Shown: positions 1-10,025 of the stretch, one piece after another
Layout of the letters: every line of letters starts with the position of its first letter
Numbering within the stretch: the stretch's first letter is position 1
From: Didymella arachidicola
Lineage: Eukaryota > Ascomycota > Dothideomycetes > Pleosporales > Didymellaceae
Assembly: GCA_016630955.3 (NCBI GenBank)
Contig: CM049986.1
Span: 1,116,001-1,180,000, forward strand
Length of the DNA: 64,000 nucleotides
Direction of reading: 5' to 3'
The notes under the pieces: model-generated
Databases searched by the model: none
Told to the model about the DNA's origin: nothing
Seen by the model: the letters and a program-made list of their open reading frames with translations, nothing else
Program-made: the position numbers and the translations under genes

Positions 1-920
1 AAGGAGGCTACTATGCTTTCCGACGAGTACTACATCGCCGCTGCTGCCAAGCGTAAGGGTCTCGGTCTCATCCAGTTCATTGGTGAGCTCTACAAGTTGG
101 GCATGTTGACCCTCCGTATCATGCACGAGTGTGTCCTCAAGCTTCTCGACTTCGAGGGTCTGCCTGATGAGTCCGCCATCGAGTCTTTGGTCAAGCTTCT
201 CCGCACTGTCGGTGCCACCATGGAGTCCGCCGAGGCTGGTCCTAAGATGATCAACATGTACTTCGAGCGTGTCGAGAAGGTCATGAACATGGATGGCCTC
301 AACTCCCGTCTCAAGTTCATGCTGCTGGACACAATCGATATCCGCAAGTCTGGCTGGCAATCCAAGGACATTCTCAAGGGTCCCAAGACCATTGCCGAGA
401 TCCACCAGGAAGCCGTCGCCGCACAGCAAGCCGCCGAGATGGAGCGATCTCGCTCCCAGCGTGGCGGAGGTGGCGGTCGCCTTCCCATGGGCCGTGGCGA
501 TGCACGCTCGTTCTCTGGTGGCGGTATGATGCCTCCTCCAGACAACGGTGGCCGTGTACAGATGGACGACCTCCGCAAGCTGTCCAAGGGTGCATCCAAC
601 CGCGGGCTCAACAACGCCGGTTCCCTTGGCCCTTCAATGTTGGGTAGCCGCAGCGGCAGTGGTCGTCGTGGCCTCGGTCCCATGATGGGCCGCGGTGGTG
701 ATGATTCTGGTAACTCGTCCCGCACTGGCACACCCCCCGTGAAGGAGAAGACTGCCCACGCGAATGCTTTCGAGTAAGTCACCCAAGTCATACCAATACA
801 CCTGACTCTTGCTAACGATATTGTAGTGCGCTCGCAGCCCTTGATGCCGAAGACAACGCCGGCGATGTCAGCTCTCCTCCTACAGCTGCCGCCGAGACGG
901 AAGCCAAGCCGTCGGAGTGA
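1..920 (+). CDS. TIF4631: eIF4G translation initiation factor, C-terminal part (5' end outside window)
   Basis: Scaffold of the cap-binding complex eIF4F in the cytoplasm; eIF4G binds eIF4A through its MIF4G HEAT-repeat domain. The reading frame is open from base 1, so the start lies upstream. The first ~130 residues visible match the end of a MIF4G domain (IQFIGELYKLGML, then RLKFMLLDTIDIRKSGWQ). They are followed by a low-complexity Arg/Gly/Ser-rich tail (RGGGGGR, GGGMMPPP, GRGGDDSGNSSRTGTPP), usual at the C terminus of fungal eIF4G. An intron at 774-826 (gtaagt ... ttgtag, branch gctaacg) joins AFD to ALAALDAEDN and gives a short acidic end closing at TGA 918-920. Without that splice the frame stops at 777. 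The assignment as eIF4G is strong; the short last exon is inferred from splice signals. Confidence 0.9.
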
Positions 921-1836
921 TTACCTTCATACTTCGTTCCAGCGCGTGGCGGTCATACCCATAGACAGCACCACACGCGGTAATCTAATCGCTTGTTTCG
1001 TTGCATAGACAGGGGCATTTTCTGCGCGCATTGTACTGCATTTCGCATCAAGACTAGCGGGGTCAAAAGTTCTTTATTGTCGATTTACGGGTCACGGGAG
1101 GATGGTGGTGTTTTGACCATCTTTCGGCCTGTATCATGAACGGGTACAATACCATGACGGCGTTCCGGATTTGCTGAGGTAGCCACCACGCCGACCGCTT
1201 CTTGCGTTTTGGGCGGGATCTTGTGGCTCCTGGTTCAAGTACCCTCTCGTTTTCCGTTCCTGCACATTTTGTTTTCAGGTGCGAGTGGAAGATGATTTTT
1301 CAACGCGTCCTTCACGCTCAGGTCGAGATTGCTATGGTTTGATGCACACTGGTGGAGGGGTCAATACGTCTTGCTTCGGCATGGCCGTATGAATGCACAT
1401 GAAGGGAGGATTTATGAGAGATGGTAAATGTTTCCGTGTGCATAGCTCGATCTAATTCAGAATGAACCGAATACTTCATTTCCTGTGCTCACATCTCGCA
1501 TCTTCCAGGTCTACAGACGTCTATCAGAGCACATTACAGCTCCCTTCCACGCGGGACGAGTGGGCTGCATCCCTGTCAATGATGTGATTAACACGAACAT
1601 CAGTCTGCAAGCCAACGCAACTCTGATCTGTGAGAACGGTTGCAGATCGATGATCAACGATTGTCTCACTGTGTGAGGGATCGTCGACAAGGATGCTATA
1701 CCTGGACGGCAGGAGCGACGTCATACAGCACTGAACATTGTATATAGATGCAACAGCAGCTCGCAGATCGAACACCCCAACACACCGACATCATCGTCTC
1801 GAATCAAATCACCCCAATCCGTCACCAAACACCACA
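921..1836. other. Intergenic, 3' flank of eIF4G and promoter of the next gene
   Basis: No coding signal was seen on either strand. The open frames here are short and lack codon or domain character. The stretch should hold the eIF4G 3' UTR and, near 1738-1745, a tgtatatag TATA-like box about 95 bases before the start codon of the small gene at 1837. Confidence 0.6.
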
Positions 1837-2421
1837 ATGTCTGACCAGAACCAAAACCAGCAATCCAAGGGTCCGTCGTCACTTTCAATCACCACACCAA
1901 CTACATCTCCATCTCCCTCGACCTGAGCTAACACCACCCCAGGCTTCTTCGGCACCGCCGCCAGCGGTCTCGGTCCGTCTACTCCCCTCCTTTCTCACCT
2001 AACATACCCTACACCTCACACCATATCGCTCAACAGCTTGAGCACCCTCTCACGGCCGTGCAATAAGCTGACCAACCCAACCCAGGCAACACACTCGGCG
2101 CCGCGACCAACACGCTCGGCAAGGGCGTTGGGACCGTGACTGATGCAGCGGGTAATGTTGTTACTGCTGCGGGGAAGGGGGTTGGGGACACGGTTACGGG
2201 GGTTACGAGGGGAGTGGGGGATACTACGAAGGGTATGTTCTCTGTGTTGACTCTGCGAGGTGACTCTGCGAGTTGACATTGCGAGTTGACTCTCCTTCTG
2301 ATGAGGTTGGTTGCTGATGTATGCTATAGCTGGAGGGAACTTGGTCAAGGATACGAGCAGGAGTGGGACGGATAGCCTTGGGTTGACGGAGGCGGAGAAG
2401 AGGGAGCAGGGCAAGCAGTAG
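1837..2421 (+). CDS. Small glycine/threonine-rich LEA-like repeat protein (four exons)
   Basis: Role not established. Hand splicing gives exons 1837-1870, 1943-1972, 2086-2232 and 2330-2421, together about 100 residues. The protein opens MSDQNQNQQSKGFFGTAASG and then carries imperfect 11-residue-like repeats (NTLGAATNTLGKG, VGTVTDAAGNV, VGDTVTGVTRG, VGDTTKAGGN). It ends in a charged tail, LTEAEKREQGKQ. Such hydrophilic, Gly/Ala/Thr-rich repeats with no Cys or Trp are typical of LEA-type and other stress-protectant proteins, which are often membrane- or desiccation-related; this is an inference from composition. Each intron has a GT donor and AG acceptor, and the frame continues through all three. 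The third intron contains a 13-bp tandem repeat. It could equally be an uncharacterised conserved fungal protein with no LEA function. Confidence 0.75.
2247..2295 (+). repeat. 13-bp tandem repeat inside an intron
   Basis: Three full units and one partial unit of ttgactctgcgag with one or two changes each (2247-2259, 2260-2272, 2273-2285, 2286-2295) lie in the third intron (2233-2329) of the LEA-like gene. The copies are close enough to suggest recent slippage. No function is implied. Confidence 0.8.
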
Positions 2422-2683
2422 AGTCTGCGGAGACTGTGATGAGGGATGGGGTAAGGAGGGTGTTTTGTTGGGAGAAAAGGGCTTGGAGCTGCGAGGGAAG
2501 GGATCGTGTGGTACGATGTGGTATTAAAAAAATGACGAAGATTTCTGTTACTATCTAAATCGAAGACATAAATCCCAAGTCGTAAAGTCCAAGACGCCTC
2601 CAGTCCGCTCGGGCGACTATCCCAGCAGTTCAAGCCCGAAATCCAAACACTCATGTGGTACACTATTCGTACAATACCAGACA

Positions 2684-3917
2684 TTACACCAGCTCCCCAC
2701 TCCCCATCCACTCCCTCCCAGGAATCCTCTTCCTCCCCTCCTCAACAAGCCTCACCGGCGCACCGAGACTAAACCTCCCCCCCTCCTCAGTCCACGACCC
2801 AAACCTCTCCCCCCTCTTCACAGCCTCTTCCTCAAACCGCACCTCATCCCGCAGCACCCTCCCCATAAACCCCTTCACCTCAAGCAAACACTTTAACGCA
2901 TCCACCCCAACCGTCCCATGTCCCGCAGACAACACAACCGGCCTCTCCCCCTCTGCATTCCGCTCCTTGACAAACCCAACAAGCTCACCAACGCTATCCC
3001 ACCACTGCCCCAAATCGCCTTCGCTCGGAAACAGAATCGGCGCGGGGGCTTCGTACAACGCATCGCCCACATACAGCGCGCGCTCGTCGCGATCGTACCA
3101 GCTCAGACTGTCGGGCGTGTGGCCGGGCGTGTGCAGAGTGGTAATCGGCAAGTCCATGGCAGCGCCGAGCTTGGGGTGCACGACGTCCAGCGCGGCGCGG
3201 TGCTGGGCCCACACGCCTGTCTGGTACGGCGGGAGCCTTAGACCGAGGTCCGCGCACAGCGAGTGCCTCCTTAGATTGGCCGGGGAGATGAAGGAGGGGT
3301 CGTGGGCCGAGGACACGATCTGGGTGCGTGTGGAATGCGTCATGTGCGCGGGGCGCAGGATGGGGTTGAGGCCGAGGATGTGGTCGTAGTGGCAGTGGGA
3401 GAGGATGACGAGGTAGGGGATCGAGGAGGAGGGGTTGAGGTGGTGGTCGATGAAGGTGCGGATGTTCCATGTGCCGGTGCGGGAGAGTTTGCTGGCGGCG
3501 GAGGTGCCGCAGCCTGTGTCGTTGAGGATGAGGAGGGTTGCTGGGCGGCCGTCGGGGAGGAGTTGGGCGTGTTTCTTGACGTACATGTGTGGGTTTTCGT
3601 CCTGGGGGTGTGAGTTATGCCAGGCACGTGAGAGAGCGAGAGAGAAGGGGGAGGCTTACGAAACGGTCGAGCTCGCGGATGAGATATGTGGTTTTGTTGA
3701 TCTGACGGATGGTGAAGGGGCAGGCGTCAAGCTGTCTCTGCATGAACCCGCCCGGGGCCTCGAGCGCTGGTGGTTTTCGAAAAGCGGCGTGCCATATCCA
3801 GATGCACACGCCGACGAGCAGAAACAGCACGATCACGTCTCCTTGAATGACAGCCGGCTCACGACCCGTGCGGTCACGATGGTGCTCGGCGGCACTCGTG
3901 GGGTTGAGGATAGACAT
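2684..3917 (-). CDS. Metallo-beta-lactamase-fold hydrolase with N-terminal membrane anchor
   Basis: Predicted metal-dependent hydrolase of the MBL superfamily; the substrate is unknown. Two exons: 3917-3660 and 3601-2684 on the minus strand, with intron 3659-3602 (gtaagc ... cccccag) joining RELDRF to DENPHMYVKK. The first exon encodes a short N terminus and one hydrophobic segment, VIVLFLLVGVCIWIW, probably a membrane anchor. The second carries the family motifs in order: the metal-binding LSHCHYDHILGL (HxHxDH type), a later histidine in TLHTPGHTPDSL, the aspartate in YVGDALYE and the terminal histidine in LSAGHGTVG. All expected metal ligands are present, so it is probably active. The start at 3917 is the first ATG; a GTG two codons upstream was not used. 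It converges with the LEA-like gene and diverges from the dioxygenase gene at 4529. Confidence 0.88.
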
Positions 3918-4332
3918 GGGCACATGTGCAGGTCATGAATGTTATTTGGCCGAGAGCAGGACGCACTTTGGGTTAGCTTGGACGGAGTGGAGAAGGCGTG
4001 AGGTACCGCGATGGAGCATCCGTTGGAGTCAGCCCTTGGTCAGCGCTTTGTCCCGTCATGACGCACACTACGCGGACGATCCGCGCGTGAGGGTCGGAGC
4101 TTCGCATCCCCGCCCAAGCTCTCCTCCCCGCACCGCCCACCGGTGAACCACCCAACCAGGGCGACTGCAGCCTATAAGGCGCGCAGGATGGTCAGCAGAC
4201 AGCAGGCCAGACGTGCCGGCGGTACAAAATGGCGGGGGTTCCCACTGCCGCTGTCGTTAGCCACCAGCGTCGCTGCTAAGTCGTTGCTAACCCACCGCCC
4301 CGGTTGAACTAATACCCACAGCCTCAAATAGC
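3918..4332. promoter_or_regulatory. Divergent intergenic region between MBL-fold gene and dioxygenase gene
   Basis: Non-coding stretch between two divergently oriented genes, so it should contain both promoters. It includes a short GC-rich block (about 4070-4150). No TATA consensus or operator was recognised with confidence. Confidence 0.5.
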
Positions 4333-4527
4333 ATGGAGGGCCTGCTGCAGGTTATCATAGAACTCTTCAAAGGGCTCGTCGAGGCGTGGGGCAACCGCAA
4401 CTACAACCTCTGGTCCAACGTGCACTCTGCGTCGTCGAGGCAACTCTGGCCAGAAGAACGCCAGCCACTGCAACAGGAGCAGCATCACCAGGAGCGGCAA
4501 CAGCAACCGCAGGAGCAAGAGGTGTGA
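4333..4527 (+). other. Upstream ORF (64 codons) ending one base before the dioxygenase ATG
   Basis: ATG at 4333 opens a 64-codon frame that closes with TGA at 4525-4527; the main start codon of the dioxygenase is at 4529. The peptide begins MEGLLQVIIELFKGLVEAW, an amphipathic hydrophobic stretch, and ends in a Gln/Glu-rich run. If the mRNA begins upstream of 4333, ribosomes would terminate exactly at the main start. That arrangement could repress or couple translation. Whether the transcript includes it cannot be told from sequence. Confidence 0.5.
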
Positions 4528-4528
4528 C

Positions 4529-5599
4529 ATGTCGACTTTCGGCCCAGGTGACAAGTCGGTGCCGGTCCTCAAGGACCTGACCATCGACAACATCACGGAG
4601 AATGTGGTGCGCATCAACTCGCAGTGCAGCGACCCGCGGCTCAAGTACGTCATGGAGCGTCTCGTCTCGCACCTGCACGACTTTGCGCGCGAGACGCGAC
4701 TGAGCACCGACGAGTGGATGGCCGGCATCCAGTACCTGACGCAGGTCGGCCAGATCTGCTCAGACGTGCGACAGGAATTCATCCTCCTCTCCGACATCGT
4801 CGGCCTCTCGCTGCTCGTCGACTCCATCGACCACCCCAAGCCGTCCCACAGCACCGAGGGCACCGTCCTCGGCCCCTTCCACACCCACGACGCGCCCTCG
4901 GACCAGAACGGCTTCGCCATCTCCGCCGACCCCGACGGCGAACCGCTGCTCGTGCTGTGCACCGTCAAGAGCACCGAGGGCGAGCCCGTCGAGGGCGTCA
5001 AGATTGACGTCTGGGAGACGGACAGCCACGGCAAGTACGACGTGCAGTACGACGACCGCGGCAACAAGGCCGACGGCCGCGCCATCATACACAGCGACAA
5101 GGACGGCGTCTTCTGGTTCCACGCCATCGTCCCCGTGCCCTACCCCATCCCGTACGACGGGCCCGTGGGCAAGTTGTTGGAGAAGCTGGGGCGGCACTGC
5201 TGGAGGCCGAGTCACATGCACTTCATGTTTGAGAAGTCAGGATTTGATCACCTGGTGACGTGAGTACTGCCCCTGTTCTTCTTCAGACTGAGCACAGGGC
5301 ATAGTAGCTGACGCGACACTAGGGCGCTGTACATCAAGGGCTCCGACTACGAGACGTCCGACGCAGTCTTCGGCGTCAAAGACTCGCTCATCGTTGCGCT
5401 CGACACAGTGACGCCAGAGCAGGCAAAGCAGTACAACGTCAAGGAGGACACGAAGCTGCTCAAGTACGACTTCGTGCTTGTCACAGACGAAGAGACGAAG
5501 AAGCTGCGCCACGACGAAGCCGCAAAGGCCATGAAGGCACTTGGCCGCGAGCAGGGCATGACCATCATCAACGGCGTCCCCGTACCCGACGTAGACTAG
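4529..5599 (+). CDS. Intradiol ring-cleavage dioxygenase (catechol/hydroxyquinol 1,2-dioxygenase type)
   Basis: Non-haem Fe(III) enzyme that opens catechol-type rings between the two hydroxyls to give muconates or maleylacetate, in aromatic catabolism. Exons 4529-5259 and 5323-5599 (intron gtgagt ... cactag) encode about 335 residues. The N-terminal helical dioxygenase_N region is clear (LKDLTIDNITENVVRINSQC, then WMAGIQYLTQVGQICSDVRQE). The beta-sandwich follows with STEGTVLGPFHTHDAP. Metal ligands expected of the family are visible: a tyrosine in GKYDVQY, a tyrosine in PYPIPYDGPVG and the two histidines in WRPSHMHF. Substrate preference between catechol and hydroxyquinol cannot be settled here; the length and N-terminal region resemble hydroxyquinol-type fungal enzymes. 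No other catabolic-pathway gene lies next to it. It converges with the DUF3445 gene, with 103 bp between stops. Confidence 0.92.
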
Positions 5600-5702
5600 T
5601 TCCTCTCATAGAAATTGAATCGCGTTGAGGCAAACACTTGGAAGACCCCGGGTATATGGCTGAACCAAAGCAAACTCTCTCTCCCCACACTTCCTCACCC
5701 AC

Positions 5703-6957
5703 CTACCCATCAACCTCAATCTCCCCCCTCAAAAACGCCTTGACCTTCTCCCCCCACACAACCTGCCTCTTATACACCACCATCCCCGGCGCACTCCCCC
5801 CACCCATCCCATCAATCGCCTCACACAACGCCTCCCCACTCCCCTCATCTCTCATCTCCCCAATCGGATACTGAAACGTCTTAAACGCAAAAACCACCGC
5901 CCCGGACCCGGGCAACCGATGCAGCGTCTGCCTCTCGCACCTCAGCACCGTCGTCCTCAAATCAACATCCTCTTCCGCGACCTCCCCCCGCTCGACTTCC
6001 TCACTGGAAGCATGGTTCCCACTTAGACAAAACAAGTCCCCCGTCGTACTCACCGTCCAATTCCACCGCCGCACCACCCTCCCCACCCCCAAACTAGAAA
6101 AAAACCGATCCATGCTCCGCTCCAGCTTCTCCTTGTAATGCGGCACCGGCCCGTGGATGTCAGACAGCAACATCCCCAGTTTGCTCCGCGTGCGGAACCC
6201 GCTGGGGAAACACGTCGCGAAGGCTTCGAGCCGGTATTTCCCCTCGTCTTCTGGCGCGGCGCTGGGCAGCAAGAACAAAAAGTCGGTGTCAATGTGCGCG
6301 GCTACGAGGTCGAGGGCGTGGGTTGCCGAGTTGGGTGTGAGCGGGAGGGTTTCGTGGGTTGTCGTGTTGACGAGGCCCGTGGCCGAGGCCTGGAAGAGCG
6401 TGGGGAAGCGGGAGGGGAGGTAGGTTGCTGTGAGCCAGGTGTAGAGTTCGGAGATTGCTGGGGCGGATTTTGGGTTGAGGCCGATGACTTCGTGGTGCTG
6501 GGTGCGGAGGAGGGTGCGTCTGAGTTGGATGCATGTGGGGTAGGATTTGTCCATGGTAAGGAGGGAGGAGAAGGTTGCGTTTTCGAGGGCTGGGGAAGGT
6601 TAGGATGGGGGGTGGTGTGGGGGGTGGGAGGGTACCCATTGTCATGTGGTATTTTGGCTTGAATGGGCGTGCCTTGATGGGTTCTTCGGCGTTCAGGTCG
6701 AAGTCATTGAGGGGTTCGATGTTGTAGTGTGTGTCTTTTAGACTCTTGTCCGAGTTGCTTCCTCTGATGCTAAATTGCAATGGCTTCGATGCCGTCTGGA
6801 ATATCGCTCAGTAATCATGAGCTATACATGGACGCATCAGGTCTACCTTGACAAAAGATCTGGCATGTCTCGCAAGTAACGTGAGTGCTGCTGCTGCGAG
6901 GAGCGATAGGCCCCACACATATGCTGTGCTCATTACTTCAGAGTCAATGAAGCTCAT
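5703..6957 (-). CDS. DUF3445 / haem-dependent oxidative N-demethylase-like protein
   Basis: Family placed by sequence feel; enzymatic role not proven here. Three exons on the minus strand: 6957-6847, 6795-6636 and 6589-5703, about 385 residues. Exon 1 encodes an N-terminal hydrophobic segment (AYVWGLSLLAAAALTLLA), a probable membrane anchor. Exon 2 carries KARPFKPKYHMTM and splices into ALENATFSSLL, the characteristic opening of DUF3445 proteins (a K-x-x-x-HMTMGL-type motif). Further conserved-looking blocks are VIGLNPKSAPAISEL, LLPLTPNSATHALDLVA, LLSDIHGPVPHYKEKLERSM and CERQTLHRLPGSGAVVFAFK. Distant bacterial members are subunits of haem-dependent dimethylamine-type demethylases; fungal members are mostly uncharacterised. 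Both introns have canonical ends and keep frame. Confidence 0.82.
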
Positions 6958-7779
6958 GGTGCTTCGCTAGATATGTATTCATAGACTCGAAAAGTCCAGG
7001 AACAAAGCATATTATATGACTTTCTTCTGAGTCACATCAGTCTCGCATAAGAGCCCTGTCAAGTACAGGGCGTCGCTTGACGTCTGTCGAGATAGTCTGA
7101 GACGCGGCAAACGCTTAGTTCAAGTGTCACTTGGGATCGCTTTACCTAGTCTAGGTTAGGACCCCGCGTTTGGTGCTTGTCCTCTGGGAGACTAGCCGGT
7201 TGCCACCGAGTTATTCGGTAGGTGTTGCTTTGCGTACATCAATATTGGAATAGAAGGATCGACTTCGCTTTTGTTGTGATATTTGCTTGGTGGGGTGTGA
7301 TAGATGATTAGCGACCGAAGCCGTCCGCGGAGTCCTTCACCCCACCATGATCAAGAGATGAGATCAGATAACAGTACACTCGTCTTCCTCGAACAACAAC
7401 TCCACTCTTACATCGCCCCGTGCACACGCCCTGTTTTCCGTGCAGATCACACCAGAGCATTGCGTAGCTGGATTGACAAACGACTTCCCAGGCATAAAAG
7501 GTCCTGCTGCCTTGAAGCGCTTCATGGTCGCAGTTCACTGGGCACTTGTAGGCACGAAGACGCGATCTTGCTCTTGACTTCTCCATAATTAAAGATATAG
7601 GTATTTTGGACAAACCTACGTATACATGTCATAAGCATCCAAGCGTGATGAACTTCCCTAATGCGGCCTTTTGTCGCTGCGTGGAAGCTCATAGTATATC
7701 GTGTACAATGCTGCTCGCGCTAAAAGCGATTTCTTCGTCTGCTCAACGCGGTGGTGGATTCGGTCGTTCACGCAAGCAT
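6958..7779. other. Intergenic region upstream of the DUF3445 gene and downstream of RER1
   Basis: Two overlapping frames near 7304-7613 on opposite strands lack domain character and look like chance. The stretch should include the DUF3445 promoter and the RER1 3' UTR. I see no repeat or RNA gene. Confidence 0.6.
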
Positions 7780-8498
7780 CTAGCTCGAGGCGCCCGGGTA
7801 GCGAGTCTTGCCGGTGGTGAAGGGGACATAGCGGTATTTGATCATGTGCTGGATCTGTCGGCGCACTGCAAGGCGTCAGCTACGGTCTTTGCAATGATTG
7901 CGTCAGTCAAACTTACTGGTCAGGCCGAAGAGGATCAGCCAGTATACCACAAGGACGGGCCAGAAGACAGGCAGGTTGAAGATCTCAAACCAGCTGCAGA
8001 AGAAACCGATGGCAATGGCCTTGGTCGTCGAGTACCAGAACTTGAACTCTGGCAGGCGGCGCACAAAGGGCCTGAACTCCTGGTCCTCTTTGGTGGGGAG
8101 GCCACTTGCGTTTCCATCCTCCATACCTTCATCCTGCTCTAGCGCGGGGTCGAACTTGGGCGACAAGAAGGCGAGGAAGAGGTTGAGCAGATAGATGCCG
8201 AGCGAGTAGGCGACAATGTACCAGCCCTGGGCGACGAATATGCGCAGGCCGAACAGGAAGAACAGCACGCCGGTGCCTACCCACCTGTATGTGTTGTATG
8301 GGGTGGATTTATCGAGATAAGCTTGGAATAACTGCTCTCTGTCAGTCGCTGCAATTTCTCTCTCTACTGCATCCTGTATGTCCGGATTTTGGTAATCCAA
8401 GAGGAGGCAGATGCGCGTGGCGGTCGACGTACCCTGCCATACTTTGTCGTCTGCGCTGTAACGGCTGCGAAAGGGGTATCAGGTTCCGGAGAATCCAT
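7780..8498 (-). CDS. RER1: RER1, Golgi retrieval receptor of ER membrane proteins
   Basis: Multi-pass membrane protein of the early Golgi that returns ER-resident membrane proteins in COPI vesicles. Exons on the minus strand: 8498-8433, 8331-7917 and 7865-7780, about 188 residues, the usual family size. Exon 1 gives MDSPEPDTPFAAVTAQTTK and joins at KYGR to LFQAYLDKSTPY, a family hallmark. Hydrophobic segments follow (WVGTGVLFFLFGLRIFVAQG, VAYSLGIYLLNLFLAFLSPKF) and the conserved RPFVRRLPEFKFWYSTTKA. The last exon restores the conserved C terminus MRRQIQHMIKYRYVPFTTGK. It is transcribed divergently from the enoyl-CoA hydratase gene, with a 348-bp gap. Confidence 0.96.
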
Positions 8499-8846
8499 GG
8501 TTGCGGCAGAGTCCTGTCTACGATACTGTGGATGGAGCGGCGGTGACCGTGTTCACGAGCGACGTTGCGAACGAAAGGCTGTTTGTTGGGGGCGGCGTTG
8601 TTGAGGAGAGGCTACCTGTCAAAGTTAAGTTGCGCGTCGCGCAAGGCTGAGAGCCAAATGCGCAGCAGCAGACTAGGGCGAACGCGATCTGGTGGCAAGT
8701 CGAACCGAAGACGGCATCCTTACCAGCTGCTGTCGAATGACATAACCGAGGCTGCCGAAGCCATGCGGGAGCTCCATCCTTCCTGCGAGCAGACTGACAA
8801 GTTTCTACCACAACGTTGAGCTTCAGATCAATTGCAACAAATCACT
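8499..8846. promoter_or_regulatory. Shared divergent promoter of RER1 and enoyl-CoA hydratase
   Basis: Only 348 bp separate the two start codons, so regulatory sites for both genes must lie here or overlap the first exons. No clear TATA box is visible, which fits housekeeping promoters. Confidence 0.55.
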
Positions 8847-9809
8847 ATGCAGGCTTTCAGATCAACAGCGCGGATTGCTTCGCAATTCAGGCCTACTGAT
8901 CTCCCCAGGTTCTACTCCACACAAAAGAGCTACGAGCACCTGCTTGTCTCGACACCAAAGCCTGGCGTTGGCTTCAGTAAGTCTTAAATTCTACTCGTTT
9001 CCACGACAGGAGTGTGTTTGAGAAACACATGTTCAGCTCTTGTAGCTACGAAAATGAGCACCCTACTGACCGTTCCAGTCCAGCTCAACCGCCCCAAAGC
9101 CCTCAATGCACTATGCACACCCCTTATCCTCGAACTCAACCAGGCACTGCGCGACTTCCAAGCCGACAAGTCGATCGGCGCCATCGTTCTGACCGGCTCA
9201 GAGAAAGCCTTTGCTGCCGGTGCAGACATCAAAGAGATGAAGGACCTCACTTTTAGCAACGCATACGGAAATGACTTCATCGAGACCTGGTCGGATCTCG
9301 TCACATTTCTCAAGAAGCCACTGATCACAGCGATCAACGGATACGCGCTCGGCGGAGGCTGTGAGCTTGCAATGATGGGAGACATTCTGTACGCTGGACC
9401 AAAAGCGGTGTTTGGTCAGCCAGAGATCAAGTTGGGTGTCATCCCTGGCGCTGGAGGTTCACAGCGCCTGACAAAGGCGATTGGCAAATCGAGAGCTATG
9501 GAGACCATCTTGACTGGCGACAACATCTCTGCCAAGCAGGCTGGCGAGTGGGGGCTGGTCGCAAAGGTGTTCGAGACACCAGAAGCAACCGTGGACGGAG
9601 CTATCGCAACAGCAGAGAAGATTGCGGGATTCAGTCAGATTGCTGTCAAGGCTGCGAAGGAAGTCGTCAACAAGAGCCAGGAGTTGGGTATTAGAGAAGG
9701 CGTCGAGTACGAGAGGAGGGTCTTCCACGGCCTGTTCGGCAGCCAGGACCAGAAGATCGGCATGGCTGCATTCGCTGCTAAATCCAAGGCTGAGTGGAAA
9801 AATGAGTAG
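8847..9809 (+). CDS. Mitochondrial enoyl-CoA hydratase (crotonase family)
   Basis: Hydrates trans-2-enoyl-CoA to 3-hydroxyacyl-CoA in mitochondrial beta-oxidation and branched-chain catabolism. Exons 8847-8976 and 9079-9809 encode 286 residues. The N terminus, MQAFRSTARIASQFRP, is basic and lacks acids, a typical mitochondrial presequence. The splice joins GVGF to IQLNRPKALNAL, the conserved crotonase start; reading straight through the intron from a later ATG would lose this. The oxyanion-hole block AFAAGADIKEM and both catalytic glutamates are visible: the one in GGCELAMMGD and the one in FGQPEIKLGVIPGAGG. The C terminus (FHGLFGSQDQKIGMAAFAAK) is typical of ECHS1-type short-chain hydratases. 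Confidence 0.95.
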
Positions 9810-10025
9810 AGCATATACGCCAGAATGAATGGAAGAGAGCTTGCACGCATCGTGATTGATTGACCCCCACTCACTAGCTCGCCTCGGCCTGCCGATATCG
9901 ATAAGCCACGCGAGTGAGCCTCGCGCGTGATGACGCCTGCGTGAGACCCTCGAATCCCATCAAGTACTCAGCATGCCTGTGTACTCGCTGTATATACATA
10001 CTGCATAGCACCTGTAGCACCCGCC

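Noticed and set aside
90..791. 233-codon minus-strand frame opposite eIF4G
   Set aside because: It is the antisense shadow of the eIF4G exon, with Pro/Arg-rich translation caused by the Gly/Arg tail on the other strand.
2655..3389. 244-codon plus-strand frame over the MBL-fold gene
   Set aside because: Antisense shadow; the minus strand carries the metal-binding motifs.
4324..5127. 267-codon minus-strand frame over the dioxygenase
   Set aside because: Antisense shadow of the dioxygenase first exon.
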